A stretch of DNA of 64,000 nucleotides, from NCBI GenBank assembly GCA_964526325.1, contig CAZGKM010000001.1, forward strand, positions 1-64,000, in the 5' to 3' direction. The position numbers were made by a program, and so were the translations under genes. This DNA is from JACPHD01 sp964526325. GTDB lineage: Bacteria; Patescibacteriota; Patescibacteriia; Patescibacteriales; GWC2-42-12. Under the pieces are notes generated by a model, which had not been told where the DNA came from, ran no database searches, and saw only the letters and a program-made list of their open reading frames with translations. Shown here piece by piece: positions 24,633 to 31,722 of the stretch. The stretch's first letter is position 1; every line of letters begins with the position of its first letter.

Positions 24633-26075
24633 ATGAAATACGTTCTCTACGCCCGCAAATCAACAGATGAAGACGACCGACAGATATTATCCATTGAATC
24701 CCAACTGGCAGAATTAAAAGAATTTGCCGCCAAAGAAAAACTTGAAATCGCCGCCTCGCTCTGCGAGGCAAAAACTGCCAAAGAACCTGGCCGAATGAAA
24801 TTCGGCGAAATGCTTTTATTAATTGAACAAGGCAAGGCCGATGGCATACTCTCGTGGCATCCGGATCGTTTGGCTCGCAATCCGATTGACGGCGGTAGAA
24901 TTATTTATCTGGTTGATACTGGCAAAATAAAATCTCTTAAATTCCCCTCTTTCTGGTTTGAGGACACGCCGCAGGGAAAGTTTATGCTTAATATCGCTTT
25001 TGGACAAAGCAAATATTTTATAGACAACTTATCTGAAAACGTAAAAAGAGGCTTAAGACAAAAGCTACGCAACGGGGTTTATCCGGGCTGGGCGCCAATC
25101 GGCTATCTAAACGAACCAAAATATCATGGTATTATCATTGATCCGGTTAAGCATAAACTTATCCGCAAACTGTTTGAGGTATACGCTACCGGCGAATATA
25201 CGCTTGAGACACTGACAAGCAAATTTAACGACCTGGGCCTTACCAGCGTGCGTGATAAGGCCTTACATCTAAGCATGGTTCATAGAATACTGCGAAGCCC
25301 CTTTTACTATGGCTTATTCAAATACAAAGGCGAAACCTACCAAGGCAAGCACGAGCCAATTATAACAAAGAAACTTTTTGATCAAGTGCAGGAAGTAATG
25401 AGATATAGAGGCAAAAAACGAAAAATAATCAGGCACGGTTTTGTTTTCACCGGATTTTTAAAATGTTCATGCGGTTGTTCTATAACCGCCGAAACTAAAA
25501 AGGGGCATGTCTATTATAGATGCACCAAGAAGAAAGGGTCTTGCGCTGAAAAATATATTAGGGAAGAAAAACTAGCCGAGCAATTTAAAAATACATTACA
25601 AAAAGTTTCTTTGCCTGATGATTGGGCGGATAATATGTTAAATGAATTGGATAAAGAAAAAATTACGGCCGCCCAATCATCCGTTGCCCTTGCCAAAAAT
25701 GCCGAAGCGGAAATTATAAAAACAGAAATCAGACTTGATAATCTGCTTAATGACCGGATAGACGGAATAATAGAAAAAGCCGACTATGTAAATAAAAAAA
25801 ATAGCCTGATTAAAGAGAAACTGGATTTTCAAGACAAAATTAAGGAAATTAAAGACAAGGGCAATAATTGGCTCGAACCCATGAGAGATTTTATTTTGCG
25901 TTCAAGATTAGCAAAAAAGACCGCCGACGAAGGCGATCTTTCAGAGCTCAAAGCATTTCTAAAAAATATCGGCTCGAACTTTATTTTGCAAGGCGGAAAG
26001 TTTGAATTTTTAGCTCAATTTGAATGGGAGCTGGCGTCGCGTAGCGACGCATTTCCCAATTGGCACGGGTGGTAG
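24633..26075 (+). CDS. Large serine recombinase / integrase (480 aa)
   Basis: The resolvase domain (about 1-140) carries the nucleophile Ser10 in YARKST and the conserved HPDRLARN segment. The Recombinase domain (about 150-260, PGWAPIGYLNEPKYHGIIID, then LRSPFYYGLFKYKGETYQGK), a zinc beta-ribbon (LKCSCGCS...YYRCTKKKGSC) and a long coiled-coil (about 330-420) complete the usual large-serine-integrase order. Such enzymes integrate, excise or invert DNA by a Ser-DNA intermediate. Its last codons read through the 3' end of tRNA-Trp on the opposite strand (stop at 26073-26075 lies inside the tRNA), so the gene ends exactly at the chromosomal junction. Fragments of it are scattered at 23817-24061. 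Confidence 0.93.
   Translation: MKYVLYARKSTDEDDRQILSIESQLAELKEFAAKEKLEIAASLCEAKTAKEPGRMKFGEMLLLIEQGKADGILSWHPDRLARNPIDGGRIIYLVDTGKIKSLKFPSFWFEDTPQGKFMLNIAFGQSKYFIDNLSENVKRGLRQKLRNGVYPGWAPIGYLNEPKYHGIIIDPVKHKLIRKLFEVYATGEYTLETLTSKFNDLGLTSVRDKALHLSMVHRILRSPFYYGLFKYKGETYQGKHEPIITKKLFDQVQEVMRYRGKKRKIIRHGFVFTGFLKCSCGCSITAETKKGHVYYRCTKKKGSCAEKYIREEKLAEQFKNTLQKVSLPDDWADNMLNELDKEKITAAQSSVALAKNAEAEIIKTEIRLDNLLNDRIDGIIEKADYVNKKNSLIKEKLDFQDKIKEIKDKGNNWLEPMRDFILRSRLAKKTADEGDLSELKAFLKNIGSNFILQGGKFEFLAQFEWELASRSDAFPNWHGW
25988..26066. repeat. Right copy of the 79-bp inverted repeat (candidate attachment region)
   Basis: Covers the end of the recombinase gene and the six last transcribed bases of tRNA-Trp. 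Identical in inverted orientation to 23983-24061. It contains the internal palindrome GCGTCGCTACGCGACGC (about 26035-26051). Because the integrase gene ends here against a tRNA, it is the best candidate for an attachment site. A direct-repeat partner was not found. Confidence 0.75.
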
Positions 26076-26134
26076 GAATCGAACCCACGCAAGAGGTTTT
26101 GGAGACCTCTGTACTACCATTATACGACACCCGC
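26061..26134 (-). tRNA. tRNA-Trp (anticodon CCA)
   Basis: The 74-nt cloverleaf has acceptor GCGGGTG/CACCCGT, discriminator G and an encoded CCA. The anticodon arm is GAGGT-CTCCAAA-ACCTC with CCA at positions 34-36, and the T-arm GTGGG-TTCGATT-CCTAC closes well. In most bacteria tRNA-Trp is followed by secE-nusG; here the recombinase and island follow instead. Confidence 0.95.
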
Positions 26135-26200
26135 CTACGTTCCGCTGAGTCGGAACTTCGGCGGGCAAGCCCGCTAACAACTCCGCCTTACGGAAAATTT

Positions 26201-26356
26201 TTATTTGGTTTCTTTGTGCAAAGTGTGCTTTTTGCAATGCACGCAAAGTTTTTTAAGCTCCAGCCTATTTTTAAGAGTTTTTTTGTTCTTTCTTGAAAAA
26301 TAGTTTACGCGCTTGCAAACTGTGCATTCCATTTTTATCATGTTATCTTGCGACAT
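26201..26356 (-). CDS. rpmG: 50S ribosomal protein L33 (51 aa)
   Basis: The protein from MSQDNMIKMECTVCKRVNYF to the end is a full-length L33 with the zinc ligands CxxC at the start (CTVC) and CxxC at the end (CVHC). I chose the ATG at 26356 because GGTGAT lies 6 nt upstream and the preceding 11 in-frame codons come from a dispersed palindromic repeat. Its place directly upstream of tRNA-Trp is the common bacterial order. Confidence 0.93.
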   Translation of the reverse strand: MSQDNMIKMECTVCKRVNYFSRKNKKTLKNRLELKKLCVHCKKHTLHKETK

Positions 26357-26368
26357 AGTGTTATCACC

Positions 26369-26479
26369 AAGTAAAAATTTAATGGCCATAGGGCTTTGCC
26401 CGCTATTAATTTTTTACTTGATACGTTATATTTTTTGAAAATATTAAAAACTTTTTTTGAAAAAGTTTTTAAAGGTTTA
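26369..26479. repeat. Dispersed intergenic repeat, full copy
   Basis: The repeat holds a long stem (AAGTAAAAATTTAATGGC with GCTATTAATTTTTTACTT), a core hairpin GGGCTTTGCCC, then TGATACGTTATATTTTTTGA and a final hairpin around GAAAAAGTTTTTAAAGG that abuts the desulfoferrodoxin stop codon. The same order is found around the N gap between rplN and rplX (47757-47929), and its middle part recurs at 59398-59431 between rpsL and rpsG. Confidence 0.7.
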
Positions 26480-26860
26480 TTAACTTTCCCATAACCCGTG
26501 CAAATTGCAATAGGCGCGAACTTTTACTAACTCTCCTTGAACCGTAAAATCTATTTTTGCCTGTCTGTCTATGCCGGGTTTTAAATACTTTCTGTAGACA
26601 CGAGTCGAAGTAAATACTTCTATCCATTCGATATAATGAGCCTCTTCCATCGGATGTTCAGCCGATCCGACTTTAACGATTACTTTATCACCGACAGATT
26701 CTCTAACCGGTACATGCTTTTCCAAGGCGGCATCAACTATATTTTCTTTTTGCAAAACCATCGGTTGTCCGCAGCAAACCAAAGTTCCGGCGCCGGCATG
26801 GGTAATTTCAACAATATTACCGCAAACTTCGCATTTATACATTTGATTTATAATAGTCAT
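26480..26860 (-). CDS. dfx: Desulfoferrodoxin / superoxide reductase (126 aa)
   Basis: The N-terminal desulforedoxin domain (about 7-36) carries YKCEVCGNIVEITHAGAGTL and CCGQPM, a four-Cys iron centre. The superoxide reductase domain has the active-site ligands: His in EKHVPV, the two histidines in EHPMEEAHYIEW, and the Cys-His pair in YCNLHG. It reduces superoxide to hydrogen peroxide without releasing oxygen, a common detoxification route in anaerobes. The start is MTIINQMYKC at 26860; the longer open frame upstream (containing VGSNPTRPT) is just the translation of the tRNA-Tyr 3' half. Confidence 0.94.
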   Translation of the reverse strand: MTIINQMYKCEVCGNIVEITHAGAGTLVCCGQPMVLQKENIVDAALEKHVPVRESVGDKVIVKVGSAEHPMEEAHYIEWIEVFTSTRVYRKYLKPGIDRQAKIDFTVQGELVKVRAYCNLHGLWES

Positions 26861-26883
26861 ATTTTTATAATTATCTTTTATTA

Positions 26884-26930
26884 TGGTGGGCCGGGTAGGA
26901 TTTGAACCTACGAAGACGTGAGCCAACAGA
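26884..26930 (-). pseudogene. 3' half of a split tRNA-Tyr gene
   Basis: From TCTGTT (3' anticodon stem) through variable arm GGC-TCAC-GTC, T-arm GTAGG-TTCAAAT-CCTAC, acceptor CCGGCCC, A and an encoded CCA. The matching 5' half is at 27099-27137, 168 bp upstream on the minus strand. Joined, they make a complete tRNA-Tyr. The variable arm differs from the intact copy by paired changes, so it was once under structural selection. Confidence 0.75.
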
Positions 26931-26968
26931 CCTGCCCGCCAAAGCCAAAAATCATTTTTATTATTTTG

Positions 26969-27051
26969 TGGGCCGGGTAGGATTTGAACCTACGAAGCCG
27001 TAAGGCAACAGATTTACAGTCTGTCCCATTTGACCGCTTTGGTACCGACCC
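26969..27051 (-). tRNA. tRNA-Tyr (anticodon GTA), intact
   Basis: An 83-nt class II tRNA with acceptor GGGTCGG/CCGGCCC, anticodon arm ACAGA-CTGTAAA-TCTGT (GTA), variable arm GCC-TTAC-GGC and T-arm GTAGG-TTCAAAT-CCTAC. CCA is not encoded. It lies entirely between the two halves of another tRNA-Tyr gene. Confidence 0.94.
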
Positions 27052-27098
27052 TAAGTAAATCTCCACAAAAAATAATTAAAAATGGCCTGGCAGGCGGG

Positions 27099-27137
27099 TT
27101 TACAGTCTGTCCCATTTGACCGCTTTGGTACCGACCC
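27099..27137 (-). pseudogene. 5' half of a split tRNA-Tyr gene
   Basis: Identical over 39 nt to the 5' half of the intact tRNA-Tyr, from the acceptor to the end of the anticodon loop (CTGTAAA). It is followed at once by CCCGCCTGCC, half of a GC palindrome whose other half (GGCGGGCAGG) precedes the 3' half at 26931. The break is thus exactly between tRNA positions 38 and 39. Confidence 0.75.
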
Positions 27138-27145
27138 CTATATCT

Positions 27146-27225
27146 ATGAGCCGTTGCGCCCCGCAAATGCGGGACGGACCTACTCCTTACCATGCCCCGC
27201 ATTTTGCGGGGTACCAGCAAACTTA
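27146..27225 (-). pseudogene. Decayed tRNA-Thr copy interrupted by GC palindromes
   Basis: Blocks of the neighbouring intact tRNA-Thr appear in order: 27146-27159 equals 27241-27254, 27175-27194 equals 27267-27286, 27212-27217 equals 27296-27301 and 27218-27225 equals 27316-27323. Between them the T-arm is replaced by CCCCGCAAATGCGGG and the 5' anticodon stem by CCCCGCATTTTGCGGGG. The 5' acceptor and most of the D-arm are lost, so it cannot be functional. Confidence 0.75.
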
Positions 27226-27243
27226 ATTTACATTCGACTCATG

Positions 27244-27316
27244 AGCCGTTGCGCGGAATCGAACCGCGGACCTACTCCTTACCATGGAGTTGCTCTACCA
27301 GCTGAGCTACAACGGC
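27244..27316 (-). tRNA. tRNA-Thr (anticodon GGT)
   Basis: A 73-nt cloverleaf with acceptor GCCGTTG/CAACGGC, discriminator T, D-arm GCTCAGCTGGTAGAGC, anticodon arm ACTCC-ATGGTAA-GGAGT (GGT) and T-arm GCGG-TTCGATT-CCGC. CCA is not encoded. Confidence 0.95.
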
Positions 27317-27419
27317 AAACTTAAAATTTCTAATCTTAAATATTAAATCCCGAATACTCGGGATTAAAAATTGTCTCGTCGCACGAGAAATAATGCAGCT
27401 AAAAAATTAATAATTTTCT

Positions 27420-28283
27420 TCATAACGCATCTATTTGCCGCTTAAATTCTTCAAGTTTGTTATTCTCCGGATTAGCTTTAAAAAGTTTCTCGTAAGCGCC
27501 CAAAGCTAATTCTTTATCTTTTATAATTATACTGATTTCCAGCATTGTGTCAAGATATCTGGGGTTAGCCGGCTCTATTTTTAGCGCTTTTTTCAGATTT
27601 ACGACTGCCTCCGGCAGCTTATCCATCGCCCGATATACTTCTGCCAAATTAAAATATGTTTGAGAATTTTGCTTATTAATATTTATGGATTTTAAATATT
27701 CGTCACGAGCCTCATTTAAATCTCCTTTTTCCTTGGCAATTTTCGCTAAATTTTCATAAATATCTTCATCATCTTCTTTTAATTTTAATATATGTTCAAA
27801 CGTCTGCTTGGCTTCTTCAAATTCTTTTTTCTCGAAATACACCCGGCCCAACTCTTTAAAAGCATTTATATTTTTACTATCCAGGCCGATTATTTCAATA
27901 TATTTTTTCTCCGCCGAATCCAAATCGTCGCGCTTTCTTAATTCTTCGGCTTGGGAAAATAATTGATCGATCGTTTCCGGACCATCAACTCTTTCGTCCG
28001 ATTGATAAACATTTTTCGCCTGATAAAGTTTATGCAATCTTGATTTAATATAACCGCCGACTAGCAGGCCCAGCGGCTTTATGACTCTACTTGATTTTGC
28101 CCAATATTTTATAATATTTCTTTTTAAACGATTGGAAATAATTCTTTCTTTAAATTTCGCTTCTTTCTCCGCCGGAATGCTTTCCACGTCTAAAGCGGCT
28201 AAAACTGAAAATTTTCCGCTAATAATAACAATAATCACGCTTAAGCTGATTAAAATTAATAATAAAGGAATTATATTATACAT
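27420..28283 (-). CDS. Single-pass membrane TPR protein (287 aa)
   Basis: An N-terminal membrane helix (about 3-22, IIPLLLILISLSVIIVIISG) is followed by a basic linker and a TPR array from about 105 to 275 with units such as FSQAEELRKRDDLDSAEKKY, AFKELGRVYFEKKEFEEAKQ, IYENLAKIAKEKGDLNEARD and TYFNLAEVYRAMDKLPEAVV. It is most likely a scaffold for a membrane complex. No enzymatic domain is present. The neighbouring genes give no strong hint of its partner. Confidence 0.82.
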   Translation of the reverse strand: MYNIIPLLLILISLSVIIVIISGKFSVLAALDVESIPAEKEAKFKERIISNRLKRNIIKYWAKSSRVIKPLGLLVGGYIKSRLHKLYQAKNVYQSDERVDGPETIDQLFSQAEELRKRDDLDSAEKKYIEIIGLDSKNINAFKELGRVYFEKKEFEEAKQTFEHILKLKEDDEDIYENLAKIAKEKGDLNEARDEYLKSININKQNSQTYFNLAEVYRAMDKLPEAVVNLKKALKIEPANPRYLDTMLEISIIIKDKELALGAYEKLFKANPENNKLEEFKRQIDAL

Positions 28284-28360
28284 AAAATACGCTAATTAAA
28301 AGAATATTCACGAAACTGACGAATTATATTATAAACTTATTTTTATTATTCGTGTTTTTT

Positions 28361-29236
28361 CTAGGTTTCCATTTTTCTGGCTGCGATTCGGCCGGCGCTG
28401 CCGAATAATTTCATTTTATCAAAAACAACTTTTTCAATAGCGGCAATTGTCGGTTTTAATAAATTTCTAGGATCGGTTTCTTGCTTGTTTTTTAAACAAA
28501 AATCAATTAAAGTACGGCAAAAAGCAACCTTTAAGTCAGTGCCGACATTAATAATATTCACGCCTTCTTTTATGGCTTTTTTAATTTTAGCATCCGGGAC
28601 GCCTGAACCGCCATGCAAAACAAAAGGAATTTTTACCTTGTTTTTTATATCTTTAAGCAACTTAAAAACAATATCCTCGTTGGTATGAATACCGTGAGCC
28701 GTACCTATGGCCGCCGCGATAGTATCAACCTTCGTCTCTTTCACGAATTTTACAACTTCATCCAATTTAGCCAGCGGTATTTCTTTCAGTTTGCTCGTTA
28801 TATCTCCGTGCGAGCCAACGATTGCGCCGACTTCGCCCTGAACCCAAACTTTTCTGGCATGGGCTACCATGACAATATGCTTAGTTAAATGAATGTTTTC
28901 ATCCAAAGGCAAATTTGAAGCGTCAATATGCACCGAGGTGAAACCGGCTCTAATACATTCAAAAATAGTATCAAAGTTTGTACCGTGATCAAGATGCAAG
29001 GCAACCGGCACGCCGGCCGCCAAATTTTTAGCAACAGTAGAAACGATATGGGTTATCGGTTTAAGCCCCATATATTGAATAGCGCTTTCCGAAACCTGGA
29101 TTATGGCCGGCGAACCGGCTTTAACCGCGGCCTGCACAACGCCTAAAATAGATTCAAAATTAGTAATATTAAACGCTCCGATTGCATAATCGTTTTTTTT
29201 AGCGCTCTTAACTAAATCTTTTATATGAACCAGCAT
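28361..29236 (-). CDS. fba: Class II fructose-bisphosphate aldolase (291 aa)
   Basis: The full-length TIM-barrel aldolase carries the class II zinc site: His81 and His84 in HLDHG with the catalytic Asp83, His181 in GTAHGIH and His208 in VLHGGSG. It cleaves fructose-1,6-bisphosphate to glyceraldehyde-3-phosphate and dihydroxyacetone phosphate in the cytoplasm. A related tagatose-bisphosphate activity cannot be excluded from sequence. It lies 4 nt downstream of tpiA, the enzyme for the next step, so the two form an operon for lower glycolysis. Confidence 0.93.
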   Translation of the reverse strand: MLVHIKDLVKSAKKNDYAIGAFNITNFESILGVVQAAVKAGSPAIIQVSESAIQYMGLKPITHIVSTVAKNLAAGVPVALHLDHGTNFDTIFECIRAGFTSVHIDASNLPLDENIHLTKHIVMVAHARKVWVQGEVGAIVGSHGDITSKLKEIPLAKLDEVVKFVKETKVDTIAAAIGTAHGIHTNEDIVFKLLKDIKNKVKIPFVLHGGSGVPDAKIKKAIKEGVNIINVGTDLKVAFCRTLIDFCLKNKQETDPRNLLKPTIAAIEKVVFDKMKLFGSAGRIAARKMET

Positions 29237-29240
29237 ATTT

Positions 29241-30011
29241 TTATTTCTTAATTATTTCTTTTGCAACTTTATAAAATTCATCAACCTTTAAGCTCGCGCC
29301 GCCGACCAATAAGCCATCCATGCCTTCAAGATTGGCAAAACTTTTAACATTATTTGAATTAATGCTGCCGCCGTAAATTACGCTGAAATTTTTACTGACT
29401 ACGCGCATGCCGACAATATCATTAAGGGCTAGCTTAATAATTTTATGCGCATACTCGGCCTCAGCCGGTTCTATGGCCGTACCGGTGCCAATCGCCCAAA
29501 TCGGTTCATAGGCGATAATTATTTGCTGATTGCCAAAAACTTCCACCCCGGATAAAGCCTGCTCAAGCTGCTCGACTAAAACGAAATCGCGCCTGTCGGT
29601 TTTTCTTTCCTCCCAGCTTTCACCAATGCAAACTATAGGTATTAATTTTTCATTTTCAACCACCGCTCTAACTTTTTTATTTATTATCTCATAATTTTCA
29701 GATAAATACTTCCGCCTCTCGCTATGCCCTAAAATAACAAAACGACAACCCACTTCGGCGAGCATCCCTGGCGACACTTCGCCGGTATAGGCTCCGGCTT
29801 CTCCCCAAAACGTATTTTGCGCGCCTAAAAAAACATTGCTGTCTTTTAAAATCTTAGCTACTTCGCTTAAGGCCAATGTTGACGGGCAGACGGCGACTTC
29901 GCCGAGGTTAAAACCGGTAAATTTTTCTTTAAATTTTTTCGCCAAACTTAATGTCTCGACAAAATTTAAATTCATTTTCCAATTAGCAATGATATATTTT
30001 TTTGTTGACAT
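29241..30011 (-). CDS. tpiA: Triosephosphate isomerase (256 aa)
   Basis: The catalytic residues are intact: Lys12 in ANWKMN, His96 in LGHSERR and Glu169 in AYEPIWAIGTG; the phosphate-binding loop YGGSINSNN is present near the C-terminus. It interconverts dihydroxyacetone phosphate and glyceraldehyde-3-phosphate. It is the first gene of the tpiA-fba pair. Confidence 0.96.
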   Translation of the reverse strand: MSTKKYIIANWKMNLNFVETLSLAKKFKEKFTGFNLGEVAVCPSTLALSEVAKILKDSNVFLGAQNTFWGEAGAYTGEVSPGMLAEVGCRFVILGHSERRKYLSENYEIINKKVRAVVENEKLIPIVCIGESWEERKTDRRDFVLVEQLEQALSGVEVFGNQQIIIAYEPIWAIGTGTAIEPAEAEYAHKIIKLALNDIVGMRVVSKNFSVIYGGSINSNNVKSFANLEGMDGLLVGGASLKVDEFYKVAKEIIKK

Positions 30012-30101
30012 ATTTGTATTTAATTATTTTTAAATCATGCAATTTTTAAAATATTTTTCTATGACTATTATATCATACATTTAACAGTATAACCAATTCG
30101 C

Positions 30102-31151
30102 TTAAGGCTTATTATTATAATACAAATCAACCAATTCTCTGGTTAATTTAAAACGACCAGATTCGCTATCCGCTCCTAAAACCACCGTTACTATGGCCCG
30201 GCCGCCGGCGCCTTTAAATTTACTGACCAGACAATAGCCGGAAGAATTAATATGTCCGGTTTTTCCGCCCAATAAGCTAATATCTTGCTCGGGAAAAAAA
30301 TTTAAAAGATCGTTGGTGCTGTAAATAGCTTTTTTTCTGCCCTGCTCTGTGGTAAACTCATATTTTTTAGTTAACGAAGCGCGATTTATTTCATCTACTC
30401 CCAAAGCAATATTGGCAAACTGCGCGATTTCACGAGCGGTTGAAATATTCGCATCTTTAAGGCCGGTTACATCAACTACCTTCGTGTTCTTTAGGCCAAG
30501 ACTTTTAATTTTATCATTAATTTTAACAATAAATTCATCTTCGTTCATGCCGGTGGAACTTACTAAGGCGGCGGTCGCGGTATTATCCGAACCGACCAAG
30601 CTAAAATAAAATAAATCTTCAACCCTTACTTTATCGCCGGTAAATAAATATATCTTACCGCCTTCGCGCTTATCTCCGGCTTTAATTTCATAAATCGTCT
30701 CCCAGCCGGGGTTATAATCTAAAAAAGTATAAGCGGTAAACAATTTAGTAATACTGGCGATAGGCCAAGTCCGGTCAGGCTTTTTTGAAAAAAATAAATT
30801 ATGATTCTGGCAATCTAAAATAGCCCCATTTTCAGCCGCTAAATCAAAGCTGACCGTTTCTTTCGCTTGGCTTTGCGGCAATTTTTGTTTTGATATATTA
30901 AATTGAGGCGACTGTGGCGATAAAGGCGACGATATAGCTTTAGACTCCTCGATTAATTTTGCAATGTCTTCGCTAAAATTATCCTCCTGCCCAATATTTA
31001 TTTTATTATCCGTCTGATACTCTTCGCTTACGCCTAAAACTAAACCGTCAGAATTAACATTATCGGAAACTAAAAACTGACCGCCGAATAGCAACCCAAT
31101 ATTTAAAAAAACGATTGACAATAACAAGCTGATTGTGATGGGTATTTGCAT
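30102..31151 (-). CDS. D-alanyl-D-alanine carboxypeptidase, PBP5-type (349 aa)
   Basis: An N-terminal membrane helix or signal anchor (about 5-25) and a 70-residue linker precede the penicillin-binding fold with all three motifs: Ser133-x-x-Lys136 (SITK), Ser188-Asp-Asn190 and Lys297-Thr-Gly299. It trims the terminal D-Ala from peptidoglycan stem peptides outside the cytoplasmic membrane. The C-terminal beta domain of classical PBP5 is absent, giving the shorter form common in Gram-positive-like lineages. The stop lies 90 nt before tpiA and the start 2 nt from the scpB stop, so it is probably co-transcribed with scpAB. Confidence 0.92.
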   Translation of the reverse strand: MQIPITISLLLSIVFLNIGLLFGGQFLVSDNVNSDGLVLGVSEEYQTDNKINIGQEDNFSEDIAKLIEESKAISSPLSPQSPQFNISKQKLPQSQAKETVSFDLAAENGAILDCQNHNLFFSKKPDRTWPIASITKLFTAYTFLDYNPGWETIYEIKAGDKREGGKIYLFTGDKVRVEDLFYFSLVGSDNTATAALVSSTGMNEDEFIVKINDKIKSLGLKNTKVVDVTGLKDANISTAREIAQFANIALGVDEINRASLTKKYEFTTEQGRKKAIYSTNDLLNFFPEQDISLLGGKTGHINSSGYCLVSKFKGAGGRAIVTVVLGADSESGRFKLTRELVDLYYNNKP

Positions 31152-31153
31152 TT

Positions 31154-31705
31154 TTAAATATTTATTTCTTTATTTTGGCTTAACATTTTATCGATTGTAT
31201 CGTCCTGATGCAATCTTTCATAATCTGGCAATTCCTTAATATCGTTCAAGCCGATAAAACGGATAAAATCAAAAGTCGCCGTATAATAGGTTTCATTTTT
31301 CTTTTTGTCAAATTTACCCTCGATTAAACCTCTGATAAGCAGATTTCTCAAAATCAAAGCGCAATTTACCCCTCTAATCCTATCCAAATCAATTTTTGAA
31401 ACCGGCCCGCGATAAGCGATAATGGTCAAAGCTTCTAAACTCGGCCGGGATAACTCGCCGGTGGTTTCATCTTTAATGAATTCTTGGATAATTTTGGCAT
31501 TTTCCGACGCGCTTACCATCTGGTACTTTGAACCGTCTTTGATAATTTGCACGCCGGCCTGATTATTTTTATAATCTGCCAATAATTCGTCTCCGCTTTT
31601 TATAATTTCTTTTTTTTCAACTTTTAATAAATCAGCCAGCTGGCTGACGGACATCGGTTTAGCCGAAATAAATAGTAATGACTCAATTTTTGATTTTATG
31701 GACAT
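31154..31705 (-). CDS. scpB: Segregation and condensation protein ScpB (183 aa)
   Basis: Two winged-helix domains are visible: SIKSKIESLLFISAKPMSVS (first) and SRPSLEALTIIAYRGPVSKI with DLDRIRGVNCALILRNLLIR (second), the signature of ScpB. It forms a dimer that binds ScpA and the SMC ATPase for chromosome compaction. It directly follows scpA in the same operon. Confidence 0.95.
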   Translation of the reverse strand: MSIKSKIESLLFISAKPMSVSQLADLLKVEKKEIIKSGDELLADYKNNQAGVQIIKDGSKYQMVSASENAKIIQEFIKDETTGELSRPSLEALTIIAYRGPVSKIDLDRIRGVNCALILRNLLIRGLIEGKFDKKKNETYYTATFDFIRFIGLNDIKELPDYERLHQDDTIDKMLSQNKEINI

Positions 31706-31722
31706 AACTTATATTTATATTT

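Noticed and set aside
24633..26075. Prophage
   Set aside because: Apart from the serine recombinase and small HTH genes there are no capsid, portal, terminase or tail genes in the 16.5-26 kb region.
26861..26926. N-terminal extension of desulfoferrodoxin
   Set aside because: The extra codons (containing VGSNPTRPT) are the translation of the tRNA-Tyr 3' half. The real start is at 26860.
26931..27098. Group I intron in tRNA-Tyr
   Set aside because: The 168-bp insert is short, the 5' exon ends in A instead of U, and no group I core (P3-P8) or terminal G is visible; it contains a tRNA gene instead.
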